Source: M55B132 sp964508895
GTDB taxonomy: Bacteria; Bacteroidota; Bacteroidia; Bacteroidales; B18-G4
DNA length: 6,194 nt
Assembly: GCA_964508895.1 (NCBI GenBank)
Contig: CAZDWF010000169.1
Location: forward strand, 1-6,194
Direction of reading: 5' to 3'
Part shown: piece after piece, positions 1-6,185 of the stretch
How the letters are laid out: each line of letters opens with the position of its first letter
Numbering within the stretch: position 1 is the stretch's first letter
Made by a program: the position numbers and the translations under genes
The notes under the pieces: model-generated
The model's database searches: none
The model's input: the letters and a program-made list of their open reading frames with translations, nothing else
What the model was told of the DNA's origin: nothing

Positions 1-59
1 AGGATTAAGATAGAAAGATCAAAATATTTCTTGGATTTTACCACAGTTCAATGTTGAGG

Positions 60-1145
60 TTATTCATTCAGGATGTTTTTTATTTGTTGCGGTCCCTTAC
101 CAATTTTATCATCAATCCAGGATGCATTTTCCAGTAGCGATAATAAATCATTTCTTATGAATGCAATCACTTCTTCCTTTTCAGATGCCGGATACAATAA
201 ATGAATATTCGGCCCGGCATCCAGAGTAAAACAGATTTGAAGGCCTTTTTGTTCCCTTGCTTCCCTGATCTTGTTAATGATAATCAAAGTGTTTTCCTTC
301 ATGAGAATAAATGATTCTGATGAGGTCATCATCATAGCATGCAGGCTGAGGGCTTCATTTTCTATTATCTGCGTGAATTTATCCCAGTTCCCGTTTTTTA
401 ATGTTTCAAGTAATGATGATACATTATTATTAGCCTGCAAATATCTTTCTTCAGCAAAAGGATGATCATTCATTAATTGATGCCCTTTGCTGCTTGATAT
501 TTTTTTCTTTCCTGAATCAACAATAAGGATGGTATCATGAATATCCTGAAATATATCCTGGATTCCATTATCAATACGGATAGCATATTCATCTGATGAG
601 GCTTTTACACCATTGCATGTTCCCCATAATGAGTATGCAGGATAAACTGATCTTGATGCACTTCCTGAACCCAGGCGGGCAAAGAACGATGCATCCTGAA
701 AAAATGATTTATTTTCTATTCCTGTCAGATTTTCCTGTATGCTGAGTAAACACAATGCAATGGAACTGAATGCTGATGCTGAACTTGCAATTCCTGCAGA
801 ATGAGGGAATGTATTTGAACTTTCTATAATAAAATCATATTTACTAAGGAATGAGAACCAGGGGAGGAGATAGTTAAAGTAATTTTTTATTCTTTTTTCA
901 AAAGCCTCATTTCTATTGTCATTAAGCAGAAACTCAATATTTGAATTTTCAGAAGATGAAGGGTGGAATTGTATTCTACTTTCTGTAATGGATGAACTAA
1001 GAGAAAAACATAAGGAAGGGTTCATAGGTAATTGATATTCTCTTTTACCCCAGTATTTTACGAGGGCAATATTAGAAGGACTTCTCCAGATAACTTCACC
1101 CGAACAGTTTTTCTTAAATTCTGTATTTCTATTTTCAATTAGCAT
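60..1145 (-). CDS. mvaD: Diphosphomevalonate decarboxylase (mevalonate pathway)
   Basis: This cytoplasmic GHMP-superfamily enzyme converts mevalonate 5-diphosphate and ATP to isopentenyl diphosphate, CO2, ADP and phosphate, the last step of the classical mevalonate pathway. The 361-residue length is near the family norm. Family motifs are visible in order: S-N-I-A-L-V-K-Y-W-G-K-R at about 24-35; the phosphate-binding loop PHSAGIASSASAF at 114-126 with the Ser pair S121/S122; GSGSASRS at 159-166, whose R165 matches the catalytic Arg; and LDAGPNIHLLYP at 308-319, whose D309 matches the catalytic Asp. The ATG is preferred because the next Met (residue 41) would remove the first motif. It overlaps the stop of the upstream kinase gene by 7 bases (ATGCTAA), which suggests translational coupling. 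The motifs fit a decarboxylase and not a kinase. I see no terminator in the 59 bases left after its stop, so the operon may continue. Confidence 0.95.
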   Translation of the reverse strand: MLIENRNTEFKKNCSGEVIWRSPSNIALVKYWGKREYQLPMNPSLCFSLSSSITESRIQFHPSSSENSNIEFLLNDNRNEAFEKRIKNYFNYLLPWFSFLSKYDFIIESSNTFPHSAGIASSASAFSSIALCLLSIQENLTGIENKSFFQDASFFARLGSGSASRSVYPAYSLWGTCNGVKASSDEYAIRIDNGIQDIFQDIHDTILIVDSGKKKISSSKGHQLMNDHPFAEERYLQANNNVSSLLETLKNGNWDKFTQIIENEALSLHAMMMTSSESFILMKENTLIIINKIREAREQKGLQICFTLDAGPNIHLLYPASEKEEVIAFIRNDLLSLLENASWIDDKIGKGPQQIKNILNE

Positions 1146-2065
1146 AAAACGATCTCGTTAAAGGCAAAGACAGGATACATACTCTTCTTTGAAAAATACT
1201 CTTTGATATATTCAGGCCCTTTTTCTGATATAGCCATTAAAAAATCCCCACCCCATGCTCCAAGTGATTTTATGCTTCCATTAAAGTCATTGAAAAAATC
1301 TTCCCGAACAGCTTTCGATTTTATTATGGAAGAGATTATTTTTTCATGCTCGTTTATCAGCTGTGAAAGGTCTTCCAGATTATTTGCTGAAGCAATCTCT
1401 TTCGTCAGTGCTGATACTTTCTCAATATCTTCAATCTTAGATGGATTTGATGAAATGAATTTTTTTACATTGGTTTTGGTATCTGCTTTTTTCCCTGTGA
1501 AAATAAAGTATGCATTACTTTTTATTGTTGGGTTTATTTCAGTTTTTTCAAATGTTGGTTCATTTTTCCTGAGTTGATATAATATTGGGGAATTTGAAAT
1601 TGAGCAGGCTATATCGTAAGCTGATCCCTTTTGAGTGGAGAAAAAAAGCTTGAAAGGATTTAGTCCGGCCCATTGTGCAACATTGCTGATGGTGGTAGAG
1701 CTGCCTCCCCAACCCCATTTCCTGGAAAAGGAAAGGCGGGACGTAACTTTTATGCTTTCATCATTTTTCAGGAAGTTTCTATTAAGCTTTTTTGCATTTA
1801 CTAATAAATTGCTGATAAATTCTTGTGCTACTTCATTAGTGAATTTGCGACAGCTTAAATCCTGAAGCTTAAATTGTCCTGAGAAATATTTTCCGTCAAT
1901 ATCATAACTTTCCCATAATATCTCATTTTTTCCTGGAGCACTCTCAATTTTAAGCAGATGGTTCCTTTTTAGCGGTACTGCCAGGGCAAGAGCACCTTTT
2001 AAAATCAGGTATTCTCCGGTAAGCAATAATTTGCCATTGGATGAGAATTCTTTGTTTGCAGACAT
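1139..2065 (-). CDS. GHMP kinase of the Bacteroidota 'GYDIA' type, probable phosphomevalonate kinase
   Basis: This 308-residue protein is a small-molecule kinase of the GHMP superfamily and lies between HMG-CoA reductase and diphosphomevalonate decarboxylase. Visible motifs are the N-terminal GKLLLTGEYLILKG (11-24), a divergent ATP-binding loop WGWGGSSTT (117-125) in place of the usual G-L-G-S-S-A, the GSAYDIA motif (147-153) with D151 as candidate catalytic base, and GAWGGDFLMA (269-278) as the third motif. The GEY in motif 1, the S-A-Y-D-I-A segment and the GGD in motif 3 resemble phosphomevalonate kinases, whereas mevalonate kinases usually carry GEH and a G-V-D motif. Context and motifs therefore favour phosphorylation of 5-phosphomevalonate, but this is inference. 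Mevalonate kinase or another GHMP substrate remains possible. The start lies 5 bp after the HMG-CoA reductase stop, so the two are very likely co-transcribed. Confidence 0.88.
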   Translation of the reverse strand: MSANKEFSSNGKLLLTGEYLILKGALALAVPLKRNHLLKIESAPGKNEILWESYDIDGKYFSGQFKLQDLSCRKFTNEVAQEFISNLLVNAKKLNRNFLKNDESIKVTSRLSFSRKWGWGGSSTTISNVAQWAGLNPFKLFFSTQKGSAYDIACSISNSPILYQLRKNEPTFEKTEINPTIKSNAYFIFTGKKADTKTNVKKFISSNPSKIEDIEKVSALTKEIASANNLEDLSQLINEHEKIISSIIKSKAVREDFFNDFNGSIKSLGAWGGDFLMAISEKGPEYIKEYFSKKSMYPVFAFNEIVLC

Positions 2066-2070
2066 ATTAT

Positions 2071-3396
2071 TTAGTCTGATCGCATACTGCTGATCATTTC
2101 ATTAACTTCACGGAATGAAACTTTTTTATTTTTAAAAAAACCAATAGCTTTTTCCTTTTCTCCCTGAGAAACGCCAATGTGATTCAGGATATTAAAAAGG
2201 TGCATTTTCATGTGTCCGATTTGTATTCCTTTGGTCACAAGTGATTTCAATGCACCGAAATTATTTGCAAGTCCGACTGCAGCAGCAATCTTCATTAACT
2301 GTTGTGCATCGGGATTATTTAATAATCCTAAAGAGAATCTGGCAAGAGGATGAAGTGCTGTTAATCCACCAACCGTACCCATTGCTAAAGGTATATTCAG
2401 GCTGTACCTGAATTTATCATTTGATACTTCAATATCAGTAAGACTGGTATAATGACCATTTCTTGAGGCAAAAGTATGTGCACCGGCTTCGATAGCCCTG
2501 AAGTCATTTCCAGTTGCTAAGGCAACTGCATCTATTCCATTAAATATTCCTTTGTTATGAGTGGTGGCACGATGTGGATCGACCTGGGCAATTTCTACCG
2601 CTTTCTGGAATTTCCACACGAATTGCCGGGCACTCATATTGTCATCGCAATTATGGAATGCTTCGATCTCTGTTTCTATATATGCATTAACAAGGCAGTC
2701 AGGAGTATAATTACTCAATATGGCCATTATAATATTGCAATCTTTTTCTGCTCCATCTAATTCTTCTCTTTTCGACAGAAATGATTTTAAGGTAACTGCA
2801 AATTCTTCAAGAACAGAATTGATGAAGTTAGCTCCCATAGAGTCTACCGTATCAAATGATACTTTTAACTGAAAATAATCTTCAATTTTATTCGTCATAT
2901 CAACCAATTCAACATCAGTTATGCCACCACCTCTCTTTTCCATATTGGCTGTGATTCCCTTAGTGTTTTGAATAAGGAGCTCTTTTAGTTCAGGGAAAAG
3001 ATAGTTTAGTTTTTCTTTGTTTCCTTTCCAGACAAAATGTATCTGACCAATTTTTGTCATTGATATAATTTCAGCATGAAACCCACCATATTCAGACCAG
3101 AATTTAGCACTGCTTGAAGCAGCAGCTACTACTGAACTTTCTTCAATAACCATTGGCACAAGGTAAAGGTTACCATTGATCAGGAAATTGGGGGCGATGC
3201 CATAAGGGAAATAGAAATTGGAAATAGTATTTTCACTGAACTCATCCATTATCTTCTGTAGATTTTCATCTCTGTGCCAGAATGACTTAAGTATTTTTTC
3301 TGCTTCTTTTGGGTTCTCAAAGTAGCTTGTTACCTGTTTGAGTTTATCTTCCTTTGATAGTTTGGAAAAACCCTTAATTACCTGTACTCTTTGCAT
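2071..3396 (-). CDS. mvaA: Hydroxymethylglutaryl-CoA reductase, class II
   Basis: HMG-CoA reductase interconverts HMG-CoA and mevalonate using two reduced nicotinamide dinucleotides; here it presumably commits carbon to isoprenoids. The protein has 441 residues, no membrane segments, and the soluble bacterial class II layout. The catalytic residues line up with the Pseudomonas mevalonii enzyme: Glu in VPMVIEESSVVAAAS (E85 or E86), K282 and N286 in THNKGIFNGIDA, D298 in ATGNDFRAIEAGAH, and H395 in IQIGHMKMH near the C-terminal flap. K282 to D298 and K282 to H395 are spaced almost as in that enzyme. The dinucleotide-binding motif reads DSMGAN (185-190) against the usual DAMGAN. NADH or NADPH preference cannot be read reliably from the sequence. 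The start is supported by an AGGAAG element about 9 bases upstream. Close packing with two later pathway genes indicates a biosynthetic role, although class II enzymes are often labelled degradative. Confidence 0.97.
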   Translation of the reverse strand: MQRVQVIKGFSKLSKEDKLKQVTSYFENPKEAEKILKSFWHRDENLQKIMDEFSENTISNFYFPYGIAPNFLINGNLYLVPMVIEESSVVAAASSSAKFWSEYGGFHAEIISMTKIGQIHFVWKGNKEKLNYLFPELKELLIQNTKGITANMEKRGGGITDVELVDMTNKIEDYFQLKVSFDTVDSMGANFINSVLEEFAVTLKSFLSKREELDGAEKDCNIIMAILSNYTPDCLVNAYIETEIEAFHNCDDNMSARQFVWKFQKAVEIAQVDPHRATTHNKGIFNGIDAVALATGNDFRAIEAGAHTFASRNGHYTSLTDIEVSNDKFRYSLNIPLAMGTVGGLTALHPLARFSLGLLNNPDAQQLMKIAAAVGLANNFGALKSLVTKGIQIGHMKMHLFNILNHIGVSQGEKEKAIGFFKNKKVSFREVNEMISSMRSD

Positions 3397-3405
3397 TTTT
3401 ATTCT

Positions 3406-3411
3406 CTTCCT
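3406..3411 (-). promoter_or_regulatory. Shine-Dalgarno-like site of the HMG-CoA reductase gene
   Basis: On the minus strand AGGAAG lies 9 bases before the ATG at 3396, in the 23-bp gap after the preceding gene. It is the only convincing purine-rich site of this kind in the window. The other starts are preceded by A-rich sequence, as is common in Bacteroidota, where Shine-Dalgarno use is weak. It supports the chosen start. Confidence 0.5.
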
Positions 3412-3419
3412 GACTTATT

Positions 3420-3974
3420 TTACCAATCTTCTTCTTCGATCACAACTTTTGGTTTCATTGCCTCTTTAAGGCTTTTCCCAAATTCCTTCCTGCAGTAATT
3501 ATCGACTTGTTCAAGATATTTTTCCCACTGAGGATTATAGTTTATATTGGATTTGTCGAGCCATTTTTCGAGAGGATATTTGGAGGTTTGCTTTAACTGG
3601 AAATCTGTGATGGTATATCTGTATCTTCCATCTTTACATTCGATAACAAAGGAATACATTACCAATCCTCCAATTTTCTTATAGCCATCATCATCAATAT
3701 ATGTCAGTTCGATCTGGTGACGGCCTTTTATAACTCCAGAAGCAGCATCACGCTTTTTAGTAACATAAACAGGATTGGCAAAGAACTGATGAAGCCATTC
3801 CTGGGCCCTGTTAAATAAATCACGCCTTGTCCCGTCTTCCTGAATTACTTCCTGATAAGTAATCAATTCAGTTTTCTGGCTGACAGGAATCTGAGATTCT
3901 GTGCTGTCTAACTGGCAGTAACTACTTAAAGTAAAGACAATCAATAAACTAATTAAAATACCAAGCTTCTTCAT
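3420..3974 (-). CDS. Secreted DUF4468-like (TBP-like fold) protein of unknown function
   Basis: This 184-residue protein begins with a signal peptide: MKK, then a hydrophobic run at about 4-17, then SSYCQ. A tyrosine directly before the Cys makes a lipobox unlikely, so cleavage by signal peptidase I just before Q21 is more plausible, giving a periplasmic or exported protein. The mature part resembles the DUF4468 family: a helix with DLFNRAQEWLHQFF (52-65), a GVIKGRHQIEL strand (80-90), a second strand segment at about 102-112, and KDGRYRYTITDFQLK (114-128), the most typical piece. The C-terminus is acidic (EEEDW). DUF4468 proteins are common in Bacteroidota and I know of no established function. 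It is the first gene of the presumed mevalonate operon, 23 bp before HMG-CoA reductase, with a candidate promoter directly upstream. The family call rests on pattern recognition only. Confidence 0.8.
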   Translation of the reverse strand: MKKLGILISLLIVFTLSSYCQLDSTESQIPVSQKTELITYQEVIQEDGTRRDLFNRAQEWLHQFFANPVYVTKKRDAASGVIKGRHQIELTYIDDDGYKKIGGLVMYSFVIECKDGRYRYTITDFQLKQTSKYPLEKWLDKSNINYNPQWEKYLEQVDNYCRKEFGKSLKEAMKPKVVIEEEDW

Positions 3975-3984
3975 AATAGAATAT

Positions 3985-4003
3985 TTTGTATTTTAAATAC
4001 AAA
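3985..4003. promoter_or_regulatory. Perfect 9-bp dyad overlapping the -7 element, possible operator
   Basis: The sequence TTTGTATTTTAAATACAAA is a perfect inverted repeat with 9-bp arms and a one-base centre. It overlaps the end of the -7 element and covers the expected transcription start, a classical position for a repressor site. It is AT-rich, so a chance origin is possible. No regulator gene is in the window. Confidence 0.4.
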
Positions 4004-4007
4004 TTTA
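4000..4007 (-). promoter_or_regulatory. Candidate Bacteroidota -7 promoter element for the mevalonate operon
   Basis: The minus strand reads TAAATTTG here, an exact match to the Bacteroidota primary sigma -7 consensus TAnnTTTG. It lies 25 bases before the ATG at 3974, which would give a leader of roughly 20 nt. No good TTTG or TTG -33 element stands at the expected distance; that position falls inside the heptamer repeat array at 4016-4046. The match could be chance in AT-rich DNA, but its location is right. Confidence 0.5.
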
Positions 4008-4015
4008 CAAAAAAT

Positions 4016-4046
4016 CGTAACGCGTAACGCGTAACGCGTGACGCGT
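4016..4046 (+). repeat. Heptamer tandem array 1 (AACGCGT x3, GACGCGT x1)
   Basis: After a partial CGT come three exact AACGCGT units (4019-4039) and one GACGCGT (4040-4046). Every full unit contains the self-complementary hexamer ACGCGT, and the seventh base is always a purine on the plus strand, which gives the array a direction. It is far more GC-rich than the surrounding intergenic DNA. It lies beyond the groEL terminator and immediately upstream of the candidate mevalonate promoter, occupying the -33 region. Confidence 0.92.
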
Positions 4047-4087
4047 GAAATTGTGATACATTTTTCTTAAGGATGTTTTTGTATATT

Positions 4088-4114
4088 AAAAAAGGCTGCC
4101 TTTAAAGACAGCCT
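4088..4114 (-). terminator. Intrinsic terminator of groES-groEL
   Basis: On the minus strand a 9-bp stem (AGGCTGTCT pairing with AGGCAGCCT, with one G-U pair) closes a 4-base loop and is followed at once by a run of U residues (plus-strand A run 4088-4093). The hairpin begins about 64 bases after the groEL stop codon. On the plus strand only a short CTTT follows the hairpin, so it is mainly a minus-strand terminator. It should separate the chaperonin operon from the mevalonate operon. Confidence 0.85.
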
Positions 4115-4145
4115 CTTTCGTATAGATTCTATTTCAAAACATATA

Positions 4146-4174
4146 GCGTTACGCGTCATGCGTCTCGCGTCACG
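4146..4174 (-). repeat. Heptamer array 2, degenerate and inverted relative to array 1
   Basis: Read on the minus strand the units are GACGCGA, GACGCAT, GACGCGT and a partial AACGC, preceded by ACGT. This is the same R-ACGCGT repeat as array 1 but on the opposite strand and with single-base changes in two units. It begins only a few bases after the groEL stop codon, so it would be transcribed in the groEL 3' untranslated region, ahead of the terminator. Confidence 0.88.
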
Positions 4175-4178
4175 TTTT

Positions 4179-5825
4179 TTAGTACATTCCCGGCATTCCA
4201 CCACCCATTCCTGCTGGAGGCATAGCTGGCATTGCTGGTTCATTCTCATCTTTATGATCAACAACGACACATTCAGTAGTAAGAAGCATACCGGCGATGG
4301 ATGCTGCATTTTCCAGAGCAACGCGAGCAACTTTAGTAGGATCAATTACTCCTGATGCAAAAAGGTTCTCGTACTTTTCGATTCTTGCATTGAAACCGAA
4401 ATCACCTTTGCCTTCTTTCACTTTCTGTACAACAACAGAACCTTCTAATCCAGCATTTTCAACGATCTGACGAAGTGGTTCTTCGAGTGCTCTTTTAATA
4501 ATAGCTACACCAATTTCTTCATCGTCATTATCACCCTTTAAATTTTCAATAGCTTTAATAGCGCGAAGGTATGCAACACCACCTCCTGGAATAATACCTT
4601 CTTCAATAGCAGCTCTGGTTGCGTTAAGAGCATCTTCGAAGCGGTCTTTTCTTTCTTTCATCTCAATTTCGCTTGCTGCACCCACATAGATCACTGCAAC
4701 TCCACCTGCAAGTTTAGCAAGTCTTTCCTGGAGTTTTTCTTTGTCATAGTCAGAAGTAGTTGTTTCAATCTGTGCTTTTATCTGTTTTACTCTTGCATCA
4801 ATATTGGCTTTTTCGCCTTTACCACTTACAATAGTAGTATTATCTTTATCAATAGTTATCTTCTCGGCTTCACCAAGATAGCTGATGTCAGCATCTTCTA
4901 AACGGTATCCTTTTTCTTCTGAGATAACAGTTCCACCGGTAAGAATTGCAATGTCTTCAAGCATTTCTTTTCTTCTGTCACCAAATCCAGGAGCTTTAAC
5001 AGCAGCTACTTTGAGTGAACCTCTGATTTTGTTTACAACGAGAGTTGCTAATGCTTCACTTTCAATATCCTCAGCGATGATGATCATTGGACGGCCAGAC
5101 TGGGCAACTTTTTCCAGGATAGGAAGAAGGTCTTTCATTACAGAGATCTTCTTGTCATGGATAAGGATGTAAGGAGTTTCATAAACTACTTCCATCTTTT
5201 CAGTATCTGTTACGAAATAAGGTGAGATATAACCTCTGTCGAACTGCATACCTTCAACTACATCAACGTAAGTTTCGATACCTTTAGCTTCTTCGATAGT
5301 GATAACACCTTCTTTTTTCACTCTACCCATCGCTTCAGCAATGAGTTTGCCAATTTCTATATCGTTATTTGCTGAAATACCAGCTACCTGTTCAATTTTC
5401 TCACTTGAGTCACCAATTTCTTTGGTTTGTTTCTGAAGACTGCCAATAACAGCTTTAACAGCTTTATCGATTCCTCTTTTCAGGTCCATTGGGTTAGCAC
5501 CTGCAGTAACATTTTTGAGTCCTGTAGTTACAATTGACTGTGCAAGAACAGTTGCAGTGGTTGTTCCATCACCAGCAACATCATTGGTTTTCGAAGCAAC
5601 TTCTTTCACGAGTTGTGCACCCATGTTCTCAATTTTATCCTTTAGTTCAATTTCTTTTGCAACGGTAACACCATCTTTTGTAATAGAAGGAGCTCCAAAT
5701 GATTTCTCCAGGATAACATTACGTCCTTTTGGTCCCAGGGTTACTTTTACTGCATTTGATAATTCATCAACTCCCTTTTTCAGGGCATCTCTTGCTTTAA
5801 GATCAAATATGATATCTTTTGCCAT
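4179..5825 (-). CDS. groEL: Chaperonin GroEL (Hsp60)
   Basis: GroEL forms the double-ring ATP-driven cytoplasmic folding chamber, closed by GroES. The 548-residue length is typical. Clear signatures are TLGPKGRNVIL (29-39) in the equatorial ATP site; GDGTTTATVLA (85-95) with the hydrolysis-linked D86; FDRGYISPYF (195-204), which enters the apical domain; the family signature from A405 to G416 (AAIEEGIIPGGG) with D398 shortly before it; and GVIDPTKVAR (492-501) with the adenine-site D495. The C-terminus is the expected Gly/Met-rich tail, here with prolines and ending in PGMY, not the common run of GGM repeats. It lies 31 bp after groES on the same strand and is followed by a strong intrinsic terminator. 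Nothing suggests a divergent or specialised paralogue. Confidence 0.99.
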   Translation of the reverse strand: MAKDIIFDLKARDALKKGVDELSNAVKVTLGPKGRNVILEKSFGAPSITKDGVTVAKEIELKDKIENMGAQLVKEVASKTNDVAGDGTTTATVLAQSIVTTGLKNVTAGANPMDLKRGIDKAVKAVIGSLQKQTKEIGDSSEKIEQVAGISANNDIEIGKLIAEAMGRVKKEGVITIEEAKGIETYVDVVEGMQFDRGYISPYFVTDTEKMEVVYETPYILIHDKKISVMKDLLPILEKVAQSGRPMIIIAEDIESEALATLVVNKIRGSLKVAAVKAPGFGDRRKEMLEDIAILTGGTVISEEKGYRLEDADISYLGEAEKITIDKDNTTIVSGKGEKANIDARVKQIKAQIETTTSDYDKEKLQERLAKLAGGVAVIYVGAASEIEMKERKDRFEDALNATRAAIEEGIIPGGGVAYLRAIKAIENLKGDNDDEEIGVAIIKRALEEPLRQIVENAGLEGSVVVQKVKEGKGDFGFNARIEKYENLFASGVIDPTKVARVALENAASIAGMLLTTECVVVDHKDENEPAMPAMPPAGMGGGMPGMY

Positions 5826-5856
5826 TTTTCTAAATATTTATGTTTTTACTTATTTT

Positions 5857-6135
5857 TTATACTATTGCTACTATATCTGATTCACGCATGATAAGATAGT
5901 CATTGTCATTATCACTTATCTCTGTGCCTGCGTATTTCCCATATAATACTTTATCACCAACCTTTACTGTCATTGGCTCATCTATTTTTCCTGGGCCAAC
6001 TGCAACTACTTTACCTTTTTGTGGTTTTTCTTTAGCAGTATCCGGGATAATGATTCCACCAGCGGTTTTTTCTTCTGCAACTGCAGGTTCGATCAGGACC
6101 CTGTCAGCTAATGGTTTGATGTTTACTTTTGCCAT
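5857..6135 (-). CDS. groES: Co-chaperonin GroES (Hsp10)
   Basis: GroES is the seven-subunit lid that binds the apical domains of GroEL and encloses substrate proteins. The protein is 92 residues, close to the usual 90-100. Visible features are KPLADRVLIEP (7-17), the first strand and family signature; the mobile loop at about 18-36 with the hydrophobic GGIIIP contact segment (26-31); the roof-loop region VGPGK (46-50); VGDKVLYGKYAGTEI (59-73); and a C-terminus ending in ESDIVAIV. The ATG at 6135 gives the canonical N-terminus. It is the first gene of the groES-groEL operon. Only 59 bases of upstream sequence are present. They contain no CIRCE element (TTAGCACTC-N9-GAGTGCTAA) and no convincing TAnnTTTG box. 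Confidence 0.99.
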   Translation of the reverse strand: MAKVNIKPLADRVLIEPAVAEEKTAGGIIIPDTAKEKPQKGKVVAVGPGKIDEPMTVKVGDKVLYGKYAGTEISDNDNDYLIMRESDIVAIV

Positions 6136-6150
6136 TTTCTATATATTTTA

Positions 6151-6185
6151 ATTAGCGTACTGATACTGATCACTTGTATACTAAT
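6151..6185. promoter_or_regulatory. Imperfect inverted repeat upstream of groES
   Basis: ATTAGCGTAC (6151-6160) and GTATACTAAT (6176-6185) form 10-bp arms that pair at 8 of 10 positions across a 15-bp spacer. The nearer arm ends about 15 bases before the groES ATG. The position would suit a heat-shock operator or a site in the leader, but the sequence is not CIRCE and I do not recognise it as a known operator. Chance is a real alternative. Confidence 0.3.

Larger units (their letters stand above)
60..3974 (-). other. Predicted four-gene mevalonate operon
   Basis: Four minus-strand genes follow each other with gaps of 23 bp, 5 bp and a 7-bp overlap, in the order DUF4468-like protein, HMG-CoA reductase, GHMP kinase, diphosphomevalonate decarboxylase. 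No terminator-like hairpin lies between them, and a candidate promoter lies only before the first. Together the last three cover mevalonate synthesis, one phosphorylation and the final decarboxylation to isopentenyl diphosphate. HMG-CoA synthase, the other kinase and IPP isomerase are absent here. Confidence 0.8.

Noticed and set aside
1..59. Possible terminator, tRNA or start of another gene after the decarboxylase stop
   Set aside because: I see no GC-rich hairpin with a T run, no cloverleaf and no supported coding frame in this short AT-rich edge.
1203..1577. Plus-strand open frame of 124 codons antisense to the GHMP kinase
   Set aside because: The real kinase frame explains the sequence; the antisense product is Phe/Ser-rich with no motif.
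3420..3974. Lipoprotein signal in the DUF4468-like protein
   Set aside because: The Cys follows S-S-Y; a Tyr just before the Cys does not fit the lipobox, so ordinary signal peptidase I cleavage is more likely.
4016..4174. CRISPR array or insertion-sequence ends
   Set aside because: The units are 7 bp, contiguous and without unique spacers, so this is not CRISPR. No transposase or target-site duplication accompanies the inverted arrays, and the 100 bp between them is terminator and AT-rich sequence.
4067..4345. Minus-strand open frame of 92 codons overlapping the groEL 3' end
   Set aside because: It overlaps the groEL C-terminal coding region in another frame and runs through the repeat array and terminator; its product is low-complexity and unlike any family I know.
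4179..5825. Specialised or moonlighting GroEL paralogue suggested by the unusual tail ending PGMY
   Set aside because: All catalytic and ATP-site residues are intact, groES is directly upstream, and the tail is still Gly/Met-rich, so this looks like the housekeeping copy.
5515..5880. Plus-strand open frame of 121 codons antisense to the groEL start
   Set aside because: It is a shadow of strongly conserved groEL coding sequence, with Ser/Phe-rich composition typical of antisense frames.
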